Of a DNA stretch of 64,000 nt, positions 30,483 through 40,000 are shown in pieces. The DNA comes from Candidatus Woesearchaeota archaeon (GTDB lineage: Archaea > Nanobdellota > Nanobdellia > Woesearchaeales > JAFGUC01): assembly GCA_016938695.1 (NCBI GenBank), contig JAFGUC010000024.1:372001-436000 (forward strand). Direction: 5' to 3'. The position numbers and the translations under genes are program-made. Under the pieces are notes generated by a model. That model made no database searches. It was given only the letters and a program-made list of their open reading frames with translations, and was not told the origin of the DNA. Position 1 is the first letter of the stretch. Each line of letters opens with the position of its first letter.

Positions 30483-30918
30483 TTTTTGGAGTAAATTCTT
30501 CATGCTTAAATTCTTCATATACGAGATATACTTCATGGTTTTCAATTGATGCTAGACTCTCTATCGTTTGGATAAATGTTTGGAGTTCTTTATTATCCTT
30601 TAAAATTGCATCAATTAAAAAAGAGTTATTATCAACATTATACAATGAATTTACATTATTATTTGTATAAAGATATGATTGAAGTTTTTTTTTATCATTT
30701 GAATTTGGTTTTAAAATAATTATTGCGTGAGTTTTGTATCCTAAATTATAAAAATCGAGTATCGTTGTAAATTTTTTAATGATTGTTCTGCGCAATATTT
30801 TTAATGTGTCATATAGAGTGCTGACGGGTATTTTTGTTAACTTGCTAATTTCTTGTAGCTTCAATCTACTATCTTCTCGTAAACATTCGAGTAATTTTTG
30901 TACTGTATTGGTTCTCAT
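30469..30918 (-). CDS. Lrp/AsnC-like transcriptional regulator
   Basis: HTH (LQEISKLTKIPVSTLYDTLKILRRTIIKKFTTILDF) plus small ligand-domain-like tail. Confidence 0.75.
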   Translation of the reverse strand: MRTNTVQKLLECLREDSRLKLQEISKLTKIPVSTLYDTLKILRRTIIKKFTTILDFYNLGYKTHAIIILKPNSNDKKKLQSYLYTNNNVNSLYNVDNNSFLIDAILKDNKELQTFIQTIESLASIENHEVYLVYEEFKHEEFTPKIISG

Positions 30919-31002
30919 ATTATCCGTTTAAATTCAATAATATTATAAAAGTTGTCAAGTTATTTTTTATCAAATAGTCATAATTGAATACATTTATAGA
31001 AA

Positions 31003-31965
31003 ATGGAACAAAAATCACTATCGAAAAAAGATCTTGACATAATAAAAGTTTTGGATACAAATGCTCGTTTAAGTTATTCTAATATTGCAAAGAAAGTTAA
31101 TACATCAAAAGAAGTAATAAATTATCGAATGAGGATTTTAAGTGAGAAGAAAATAATTAAAAAATATTATACTTTGGTTAATTGGTTTTCTTTAGGATTT
31201 ATGAGCTATAGAATTTTTTTTAAATATCATTATAGTGACCCGACAAGAAAATATGAATTATTAAAATATTTGCAAAATCATGCAAATTGGATAATCGAGA
31301 CAAGTGGCCGTTGGGATTTAGTTGTTTTAATATATGTAAAAAGTTTATCTGAAGTGAAAGATTTTCTGTTAAAGTTTACATATGAGTTTGGTGATTGTTT
31401 GAATTATTCTTATAAATTTGCACCAATAATTAAATATACCTTACTTTCAAATACAGAAATATATGATTCTATTGAAAAAGAATCATTGGTAATAGAAGAT
31501 TCTAGTAATAAATGTGTAGATGATTTAGATGTTCGAATATTAAGGTATATCGCTACTGATGCAAGACTTAAAGTTACTCTAATCGCTAAACAATTAAACG
31601 TTCCTGTTTCATTAGTTATAAGACGAATAAAACGACTTGAAGATGATAATATTATTGTAGGATATACGACTAAATTGAATTTCATTGCATTAGGTTTTTC
31701 AGAATATACTGTGATGTTACACCTTAAAAAAATACGCAACAGTGACTTAGACAGATTAAATTATTATGTGTCAATTCAAAAAGAAGTTATTTGTATAACT
31801 GATTCTTTTGGATTATCTGATTTTGAATTTATAGTGCGAGTTAAACAATGCAAAGATTTTTTAGTTTTAATGTCAAAAATATATTCTAATTTTTCAAAAA
31901 TAATAGTAAATCACGATATACTTTTGACTACAAAGCTAGTAAAAACCAATTATTGTCCCTTTTAA
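31003..31965 (+). CDS. Tandem (duplicated) Lrp/AsnC-like regulator
   Basis: Two HTH modules: LDIIKVLDTNARLSYSNIAKKVNTSKEVINYRMRIL and LDVRILRYIATDARLKVTLIAKQLNVPVSLVIRRIKRLE. Confidence 0.85.
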   Translation: MEQKSLSKKDLDIIKVLDTNARLSYSNIAKKVNTSKEVINYRMRILSEKKIIKKYYTLVNWFSLGFMSYRIFFKYHYSDPTRKYELLKYLQNHANWIIETSGRWDLVVLIYVKSLSEVKDFLLKFTYEFGDCLNYSYKFAPIIKYTLLSNTEIYDSIEKESLVIEDSSNKCVDDLDVRILRYIATDARLKVTLIAKQLNVPVSLVIRRIKRLEDDNIIVGYTTKLNFIALGFSEYTVMLHLKKIRNSDLDRLNYYVSIQKEVICITDSFGLSDFEFIVRVKQCKDFLVLMSKIYSNFSKIIVNHDILLTTKLVKTNYCPF

Positions 31966-32028
31966 TACTGTTACTTTCATTTGATTACAACGAACAATAT
32001 ATAAATAAAAAGTTCTAATAATTTTAAT

Positions 32029-33168
32029 ATGCGTACTAAAAAAGAGGATACTGTTAGATTTGTACTTATTGGTTTAACTCTTTTCTTTGCGATTGTTGGT
32101 GTATTTGTAATTAAGCCATACGCAATATCGGTAATAACGGGTTTAATTCTTGCTTTTATCTTAAATCCAGTATATAAGTTTCTATTACGTTTTTTGAAGA
32201 ACAAAGGATTTACTTCCGCGATAGTATGCATATTAATTGTGGTGCTTTTAGCAGGAGTAGGGTTAGTTTTAGTGAGCGCTTTAGCAAACCAAGCAACAAG
32301 TGCTTACCTTACTATATCTCGATTCTTAATGGAGAGTGAATTTACAAATAATGCGTTGTCTGAATTTTTGTACACAAAATTTGGTTTCTCTTTCAATTTT
32401 AATCAATTAATTGCTGGAGCTTTATCGTCAGTTGTATCTGGCAGTCAAAAAATTGTCACATCAATTACATCCTACGCAGTAAGTTTTACTGTGAGCATTT
32501 TTTCATTGTTCTTCTTTCTAAATGATAAAGATACCCTACGAGATAAATTCATACGAATTTCTCCAATCCCTGAAGAATTGACTCACAAACTGTTCAAGCA
32601 GATGGGAAATGTTACAAGTGCATTAATTTTTGGAATATTTGTTACAGGTTTAATTCAAGGTATTTTAGCAGGAATCGGTTATGTTATATTCGGAGTATCA
32701 TCACCATTAATTTGGACACTGATGACAATATTTTTCGCATGGATTCCACTCTTAGGTCCTCCAATAATTTATGTTCCAATAAGTATAGTAATGATTTTAA
32801 TAGAAATAAAAACTGGTGGTTGGTTAAAAGGAATATTCTTGCTTGGTTATTGTTTATTTTTTGTAAGTACTCTAGATAATTTTATTCGACCAAAACTAGT
32901 TGGAGATAGAGCCGACATTCACCCTTTAGTCGTATTCATTGGAATCTTAGGTGGAATAAAGTTATTTGGTTTTGTAGGATTAATAATAGGCCCATTAATC
33001 CTAGAATTATTTATGTTTAGTGCAAATCTATACGCTGATTACATAAAAGAAAAAGAGATTTTACAAGAATTAGAAAAAGAAAAATGTCATAAAAAAAGAA
33101 ACGATGACAACAAAAGTTCTTTAATGATTCTTACAGAACACATAAAAAAGAAGGTTGGATTTAAATGA
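32029..33168 (+). CDS. AI-2E family (PerM-like) transporter
   Basis: Multi-TM; FGVSSPLIWTLMTIFFAWIPLLGPPIIYVP, LDNFIRPKLVGDRADIHPLVVFIGILGGIKLFGFVGLIIGPLIL. Confidence 0.93.
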   Translation: MRTKKEDTVRFVLIGLTLFFAIVGVFVIKPYAISVITGLILAFILNPVYKFLLRFLKNKGFTSAIVCILIVVLLAGVGLVLVSALANQATSAYLTISRFLMESEFTNNALSEFLYTKFGFSFNFNQLIAGALSSVVSGSQKIVTSITSYAVSFTVSIFSLFFFLNDKDTLRDKFIRISPIPEELTHKLFKQMGNVTSALIFGIFVTGLIQGILAGIGYVIFGVSSPLIWTLMTIFFAWIPLLGPPIIYVPISIVMILIEIKTGGWLKGIFLLGYCLFFVSTLDNFIRPKLVGDRADIHPLVVFIGILGGIKLFGFVGLIIGPLILELFMFSANLYADYIKEKEILQELEKEKCHKKRNDDNKSSLMILTEHIKKKVGFK

Positions 33169-34679
33169 AGTTACACGCAAAAAACATTGACGTAAGTACA
33201 GGTGGCGCTCAAATTGTCATTCTTGATTTAAGTGATGCAAGAAGTATGAATATTTTTTCAGGAGACCGAGTAAAAGTTACATTTGGTTCAAAAGAAATAA
33301 GTGCAATTGTTGAGATTGCAAACGCTGATAAAAACATTGCCAATTTTAAGCAAGTCTCAAAAGGAAAAATTGGATTATTTGCAGAAGGTGTTGAATTCTT
33401 AAAAACTAAAAATGGCTCAAACGTTGAAATATCATTAGAAAACAAACCAAAATCTATTGAGATAATTCGTAAAAAATTAGAAGGTAAGAAATTAAATTAC
33501 GAAGATATTGATACTTTAGTAAAAGAAATAGTTACAAGAAAACTTAGTGATGTAGAATTAACATATTTTGTTTCTGGAAGTTACATAAACGGTCTTGATA
33601 TGACAGAAGCTGTTTACTTAACAAAAGCAATTGTAAACAATGATGCAAAGCTGACATTTCCAAAAGGCAAAATAATAATGGACAAACACTGTATTGGTGG
33701 AGTTCCAGGAAACAGAACAACAATGATAGTTGTTCCAATTATTGCAAGTTTAGGTCTTTATATTCCTAAAACATCGTCTAGGTCAATAACATCACCCGCA
33801 GGAACAAGCGACACTGTTGAAGTTTTAGCAAATGTTTCTTTAGATGCAAACAAAATAAAAAAAGTAGTAGAAAAAACAAACGGTTGTCTTGTTTGGGGTG
33901 GAGGAGTAAATTTAGCATCTGCAGATGACAAATTAATAAAAGTACGTCATCCACTAAGTCTTGATCCACGAGGAATGCTACTAGCTAGTATAATGGCAAA
34001 AAAACATTCCGTTTCAGCAACTCATGTTTTAATAGATATTCCTGTAGGAAAAGGCGCAAAAATAGAAGACATGAAAGTTGCTAAAGAATTAAAAGGTCAG
34101 TTTGAGACAATTTCAAAACGATTAGGAATGAAATGTAAAGTCGCAATAACTGACGGATCCCAACCAATTGGAAAGGGAATTGGTCCAGCACTCGAAGCAC
34201 GAGATGTATTATACACTTTAATGAATGATCCAAAAGGTTCTCCTGATTTAAAAGAAAAAGGAATTACACTAGCAACAGAAATGTATTTGTTATCTGGTTT
34301 AATAAAAGATAAGAAAAAAGCTAGAAAACAAATTACAGAATTATACGATTCAGGAATTGTCTTGCAAAAATTCAAAGAGATTCTAAAAGCACAAGGTGGC
34401 AAGATTTTAGACCCTGAAAAAATTCCATTAGGTTCATACAAAAAAGATTTTGTAGCAACAGAATCTGGTACAATTCATTCAATAGATAATAAGAAAATAT
34501 CTTTGATTGCTAGACTTGCAGGAGCACCATCGGACAAACAGGCTGGAATGCAACTTTACTGTAAAGTAGGTCAAAAGATTAATAAAGGAGAAGTGTTATT
34601 TACTTTATATAGCAATAGTAAGATTAAGGGGGAATTTGCTTATTCATGTGCAATGAATGACTCTCCGTTTAGATTTTAG
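33165..34679 (+). CDS. deoA: AMP phosphorylase (thymidine phosphorylase family)
   Basis: DKHCIGGVPGNRTTMIVVPIIASLGL, KTSSRSITSPAGTSDTVEVLANV, WGGGVNLASADDKLIKVRHPLSLDPRGMLLASIMAKK. Confidence 0.94.
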   Translation: MKLHAKNIDVSTGGAQIVILDLSDARSMNIFSGDRVKVTFGSKEISAIVEIANADKNIANFKQVSKGKIGLFAEGVEFLKTKNGSNVEISLENKPKSIEIIRKKLEGKKLNYEDIDTLVKEIVTRKLSDVELTYFVSGSYINGLDMTEAVYLTKAIVNNDAKLTFPKGKIIMDKHCIGGVPGNRTTMIVVPIIASLGLYIPKTSSRSITSPAGTSDTVEVLANVSLDANKIKKVVEKTNGCLVWGGGVNLASADDKLIKVRHPLSLDPRGMLLASIMAKKHSVSATHVLIDIPVGKGAKIEDMKVAKELKGQFETISKRLGMKCKVAITDGSQPIGKGIGPALEARDVLYTLMNDPKGSPDLKEKGITLATEMYLLSGLIKDKKKARKQITELYDSGIVLQKFKEILKAQGGKILDPEKIPLGSYKKDFVATESGTIHSIDNKKISLIARLAGAPSDKQAGMQLYCKVGQKINKGEVLFTLYSNSKIKGEFAYSCAMNDSPFRF

Positions 34680-34687
34680 TAAAAGAG

Positions 34688-35062
34688 GTGGATTTGTTGT
34701 TTAGACCAAAGATTAGAAAACCAACATTTTTTGAAAAATTACTCATGTTTCTGTGTTTTGGTGTAGGTGCAGCAGGCTACTTTTTTATCAACAAGATTTA
34801 CCTTGCAGAAGGTAAGATGTTATCTTGGGAGATGGTTATTGCCATGTTTCTTTGGTTGATTTTAATATTTGTAATAATTCAATCATCAATTGCAGAAGAC
34901 CAAAAAGAAGAACTCGGTTTAATATTCAAAGAAGAAATCTTACAAACTAAATTACTGCAAGACTTAACAAAAGAGCAAAACGAAGAAATAAAATTACTCC
35001 GTAAAGATTTAATCGCCATACATACTGGTGAATATTCTAAGAAAACTTCTAAACGGAAGTGA
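34688..35062 (+). CDS. Small membrane protein with C-terminal coiled coil
   Basis: GTG/TTG-type start; two TM segments and a charged helix. Confidence 0.55.
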   Translation: MDLLFRPKIRKPTFFEKLLMFLCFGVGAAGYFFINKIYLAEGKMLSWEMVIAMFLWLILIFVIIQSSIAEDQKEELGLIFKEEILQTKLLQDLTKEQNEEIKLLRKDLIAIHTGEYSKKTSKRK

Positions 35063-35119
35063 ATTTTTTTAATAGGTGTGTATTTGTGAATTTTGTGTAT
35101 TAACTGGGGGTTTTAATAC

Positions 35120-35704
35120 ATGAAAAAAGTAGTACTATCTATACTAACTATCTTAGTGTTAAGTTCTATAATCGTTTTAGGATATCAAACGATGTCTAAA
35201 ACAGAGATGTTATCAACAAAATTAAAATCAGTTTCTTCTGCTGTAGATTGTAAATATACTGATCAAATAGAATACGAAGATGTAGTTGGAAATTGCACAC
35301 AAACAATTACCGTTCTTGAATGCGATAATACAACAAAAGACAACAGTTCTTGTATCAATAAAACACAAGAATACGTTTTTCCATGTGTAGTTGATAAAAA
35401 AGAAGTGACAAAAACAAAAAAAGAATGTTCTAAACCTAAATATCATCTAATTAACGATAAAGTCAAAGTTTTAACATCTGATTATGCATGTTCTGAAACT
35501 GAAGAAGATGGAAAAGTTATTATGATTTGTGATAGCAAAAAAGACGGCAATGGAGACGGAGTTTGTAAATCCGGTGAAAGTTGCATGAAACTTATAATCG
35601 ATGGAAAAGATGTAAAAAAATACGAGAAAAATTCCCGAGAAAATTTCGTAGAATCAGATTCATCATTCTTTTTAGAAAAGATTCCTGTTGAGGTGGAAAA
35701 ATGA
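35120..35704 (+). CDS. Secreted Cys-rich protein, first gene of the RHS operon
   Basis: Signal sequence and many Cys residues (YTDQIEYEDVVGNCTQTITVLECDNTTKDNSSCINK); ATGA overlap with next gene. Confidence 0.65.
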   Translation: MKKVVLSILTILVLSSIIVLGYQTMSKTEMLSTKLKSVSSAVDCKYTDQIEYEDVVGNCTQTITVLECDNTTKDNSSCINKTQEYVFPCVVDKKEVTKTKKECSKPKYHLINDKVKVLTSDYACSETEEDGKVIMICDSKKDGNGDGVCKSGESCMKLIIDGKDVKKYEKNSRENFVESDSSFFLEKIPVEVEK

Positions 35705-37044
35705 AAACAGGAATAATTTTCGGAATTTTGTTATTAGTTTTAATCAATTCGGTTAGTGCAACAGATTTTACTGAGAATAATATATTGTGGTTGGATTTTT
35801 ATAGTGCTACTGATATAAGTGATGCAATTCACGATTATTCAAATAGTAATAATAACTTTATGTACACAGGAGTTACTTTAGAATCACAAAATCTATATTT
35901 TGATGGAAGCAATGATTATTTGTATAATGACACTTCGTCGAGTTTTAGAGATTTAACTACATTTACAATATTTTTTAATAATTTAACTATTTATAATAGA
36001 GGTTCAGGACAATATTTATTTTCTCACGGAAGAGCAGTATCAAGTCCTTATATAGGATACCATGTTATTGCTTATGGTGGAGATAATACTAAGTTAGAGT
36101 TTTTTACTGGAACATCATCTTCATATAATGATTTTGTATCAAATGCGAATTTTTTTGTATATAATGAAGCACATGACTATGCAGTAGTTTTTGATTCAGG
36201 TAGTTTAAAATTATATCGTGATGGAAGTTTATTCCAATCTGTAACAAGTATACCGACAATTCAATATTCTACAAGTTACACTCAAAATACAATAGGTAGT
36301 TTGGAAACTCGAACATTGGCATTCTTAAATTCTCGGTTATCGGGAGTGTTTATGTGGAATGATGCAAAAAATATAGATTTTATTCAGGAATTACATGAAC
36401 AGGTAGATGCTTTTAATGCATATGATATGGAGTTTGATATAACATCTGTATTTTGTAGTTCTAGTGGTGATAATGAAAGTCCTTATACAACCTCAGATAC
36501 AACTCCTACTTTTGTTATAAACACTACAAGAGTTGGAAGTTGTAGAATCGCAAGCGATAATATAACTTATGCTGAAATGGGAGACATTCGTAATTGTTCG
36601 ACAGAATCTGGATTTTCTCATATTTGTACTTTACCTGTCAGCGACGAATTATTATCATATGATAATTTTGTATACATTTCGTGTTATAATGGAACAAACA
36701 TTTTAAATCTAAGTTTGGAAATGAATATAACTGGTTTAGTAGAAAATAGAACTAGATATCTTGATATTGGTATTGAAGAAAGTTCCGCATGGCCTGAAGC
36801 GAAAGTGTACAATAATCAACAAGTATACTTAAGAAATTCAAATAATGATCAAGTCATGGCGAGAATTGACCGGGTTATAGTTCTAGGAAATCAAAGGTGG
36901 TTAATTAATTATGATAACACAACAACACTAGGATTATTCAATATAACTCCTGTTGTGTACGTTTTAGAAATGGGAGTTCCAGAACTATCTTTGTCTGAAA
37001 TAAAAAACAGGGTAAAAACACTAATAGATTCAACAAAAAACTAA
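35701..37044 (+). CDS. Secreted LamG/concanavalin-like domain protein
   Basis: Signal peptide; LYFDGSNDYLYND...FTIFFNNL...DYAVVFDSGSLKLYRDGSLFQSV...LSGVFMWNDA. Confidence 0.75.
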   Translation: MKTGIIFGILLLVLINSVSATDFTENNILWLDFYSATDISDAIHDYSNSNNNFMYTGVTLESQNLYFDGSNDYLYNDTSSSFRDLTTFTIFFNNLTIYNRGSGQYLFSHGRAVSSPYIGYHVIAYGGDNTKLEFFTGTSSSYNDFVSNANFFVYNEAHDYAVVFDSGSLKLYRDGSLFQSVTSIPTIQYSTSYTQNTIGSLETRTLAFLNSRLSGVFMWNDAKNIDFIQELHEQVDAFNAYDMEFDITSVFCSSSGDNESPYTTSDTTPTFVINTTRVGSCRIASDNITYAEMGDIRNCSTESGFSHICTLPVSDELLSYDNFVYISCYNGTNILNLSLEMNITGLVENRTRYLDIGIEESSAWPEAKVYNNQQVYLRNSNNDQVMARIDRVIVLGNQRWLINYDNTTTLGLFNITPVVYVLEMGVPELSLSEIKNRVKTLIDSTKN

Positions 37045-37047
37045 AAA

Positions 37048-40000
37048 ATGTCAAATAAATTATTTATTTCATTTTTTGTATTAGTGTTTTTGTTCCTGAA
37101 TTTGGTATTAGCATCAGATTTATACAAACCTTACTTGCATGAACCTTCAGTTCCTGATCATCCAGAGTTAAAATTATATGGTGAGTACCAAACTAATTTA
37201 TTTCCTGGCGCAGCAACATATTCATTTCCAATTGAAGTTCCAAAAGGAATAAATGGTTTTTCACCAAGTATTATTTTATCTTATAATAGCCAGAATGCAA
37301 AATATCGGCCAAGTGTTATGGGTTCGGGATGGTATTTTCATAAAGATTTCATTTACCGAGATATAAATGGAACTCCAGATAATTTAAATGACGATGAATT
37401 CATTATGATTCTGGATTTAACTCCATATAATCTTAAGTTCAATCCAACAAACAATAAATGGAATACTGAAGTTCAATACCACATTAAAATAGAAAACATA
37501 ACTGAAAATGGAGTAATGTATTGGCTTGTCACAAAACGAGATGGAACAAAATATCGATACGGTTTTAATGATGATTCAAGAACAACTTCTGAACGAGGAT
37601 TCATTTCAAAGTGGGATTTAGATTTAGTTGAGGATACGCATTCAAATAAGATCTATTACACTTATGAACAAAATCCTTTTGGAGGAGATTATGGAAGTAA
37701 TTATCTTACAAAAGTTGAATATAATAATGATAAAACAAAAGTCATAACTTTCTCTTATGAAGATTCAGTAAGAGAGGATTACCGAGTTTCTTATGAACAT
37801 GGAACAAAAGTTTCCGAAAGTCGAAGATTGACTGATATTTCTGTTTATTCAGATTTTCTAATAAGAAGATATCATCTTGATTACTCATCACTAGGTTCAA
37901 GTCTATCTTCAATATCAAAGATATCGTCATTTGGTTCTGATAATACTTCTTTATTCTATGATATTGATTTCACATATTACGAATTAGTAAATAATTTCAC
38001 AAAAAATACATCAACTTGGGTTCCGCCTGTTATTTTTTCAGCGACAACAAACGACTATGGGGTTCGTTTACTAGATGTAAATAATGATGGTTTTGTTGAT
38101 ATTGTGAAATACATCGATGTAGGAGAAAATAAAATCTGGATTAATAATCATAAAGATGGATGGAATTTATCAACACAAACATTACCAATACCAACCGTAA
38201 GTTCTTCTTATGTTGATTTAGGTGTAAGATTTTCAGATGTTAATAACGATGGATTTATTGACATAGTAAGATCGAGAGCAGGATATATGCAAATTTATTT
38301 AGGCAATGGTATAAATTGGACTATTTCCTCATGGATATTTCCTTTAGATATTGTAAGTTCTTCAGGAGTTGATCAAGGAGTCCAATTAGATGATATAAAT
38401 GGCGATGGTAGAGTAGACATAATACAATCAAAAAGTGGTATCACAAAAACAGTTTACTTAAACAATGGAACAGGATGGTACCTATCTGATTGGAGTATAC
38501 CTGAATATTTTGTAGACGCATCAGGAGATACTGGAGCTAGATTAGTAGATTTAAATTCTGACGGATTAATTGATTTATTATATTCAAATTCACGAGCTTA
38601 CATAAACAATGGAACAGCATTTGTTCAAAATAATACTTGGACTTCGCCAGTAGCAATAATCAATGGTGATAGGTCTGATGCGGGCGTTAGATTATTTGAT
38701 GTCAATGGTGATGGTCTTGTTGATATTTTAGTTCAAAATACTGCTTGTTACTTGAATACTGGTTCAGGATTTATACAAAATGATTCTTGGAAGTCAACAG
38801 AAAGTTTTGTAGAAAACACTTATAACTCAGGACGTAGAATTGCAGATGTCAATGGAGATGGATTTGCCGATATTGTTGTTTCAATTTCCGGTTCACAGTA
38901 TACTGTTCTAAAAAATTATGAAGTTCCATATCTATTAAAAAACATAACAAATGAATATGGTGGAGTAACTTCAATAGAGTATTCAACATCAACTTCATAT
39001 AACAATTCTGAAAATGGTGTTTCTGAATTAGGTTTTAACATATTTGTTGTTTCAAATGTTACACTCGATAACAAATCTATAACCAAATACAATTATTCAT
39101 TTGGAAAATATAATTACTCAGAATCTGAGTTTAGAGGATTTGGTAAATCTTCAGAAACAAATGATTATTCTAGAATAATTCATTATTTTTATCAAGATAG
39201 TGCAAGACATGGGAAAGAATATAAAACTGAAAGTTATGATTTAAACGATAATTTATTTTTCAGAAATGTTAAATATTACAATTATACATTAGATTACAAT
39301 TCTTATAATCTATCATTAGCCTATTCAACCGATTATGTATTTGATGGATTAAGTACACCAACTGTAAAAAATGAATCCTATAAATACGACTCTCATGAAA
39401 ACATATTAGAAGTATATTCGAAAGGTTCAGATGTTGCAAAAATAACAAAATATACATACGCATATAATTCAATTCCTTGGATAATCGATAAACCTTCTAG
39501 TTCGGCATTATATGATTCTAACTTAAATAAAATACAAGAAACAAAGTATTACTATGACTCACTTGGATTAAATGGAATTTCTAAAGGAGATTTAACTAAG
39601 GTTGAGAAGTGGTCTGCAGATGGAAACAACTCATACATTTATTATGATTATGATTCTTTTGGTAATGTAATTCGTGTTACAGATGCTTTAGGATATTCAA
39701 CAAAATACATTTATGATTCATCAAACACATATGCTACAACAACAATAAATCCTTTAGGTCACGTTTCAACATTTGAATATGATAATTTTGGAAATCTATT
39801 ATGGTCAAAGACTAACAACATTAAGACAATTTATATTTACGATGTGTTTGGTAGGATAAGTAAAGAAATAAAACCTTACGATTCCGAATCACTTCCAACT
39901 AAGACTTATACATATAATTTAAATCCAGAATCAATCAATGTTAAATTTAAGACAACATCAAATAACACTGACTCAGTAACATATTACTATGACGGTTTTG

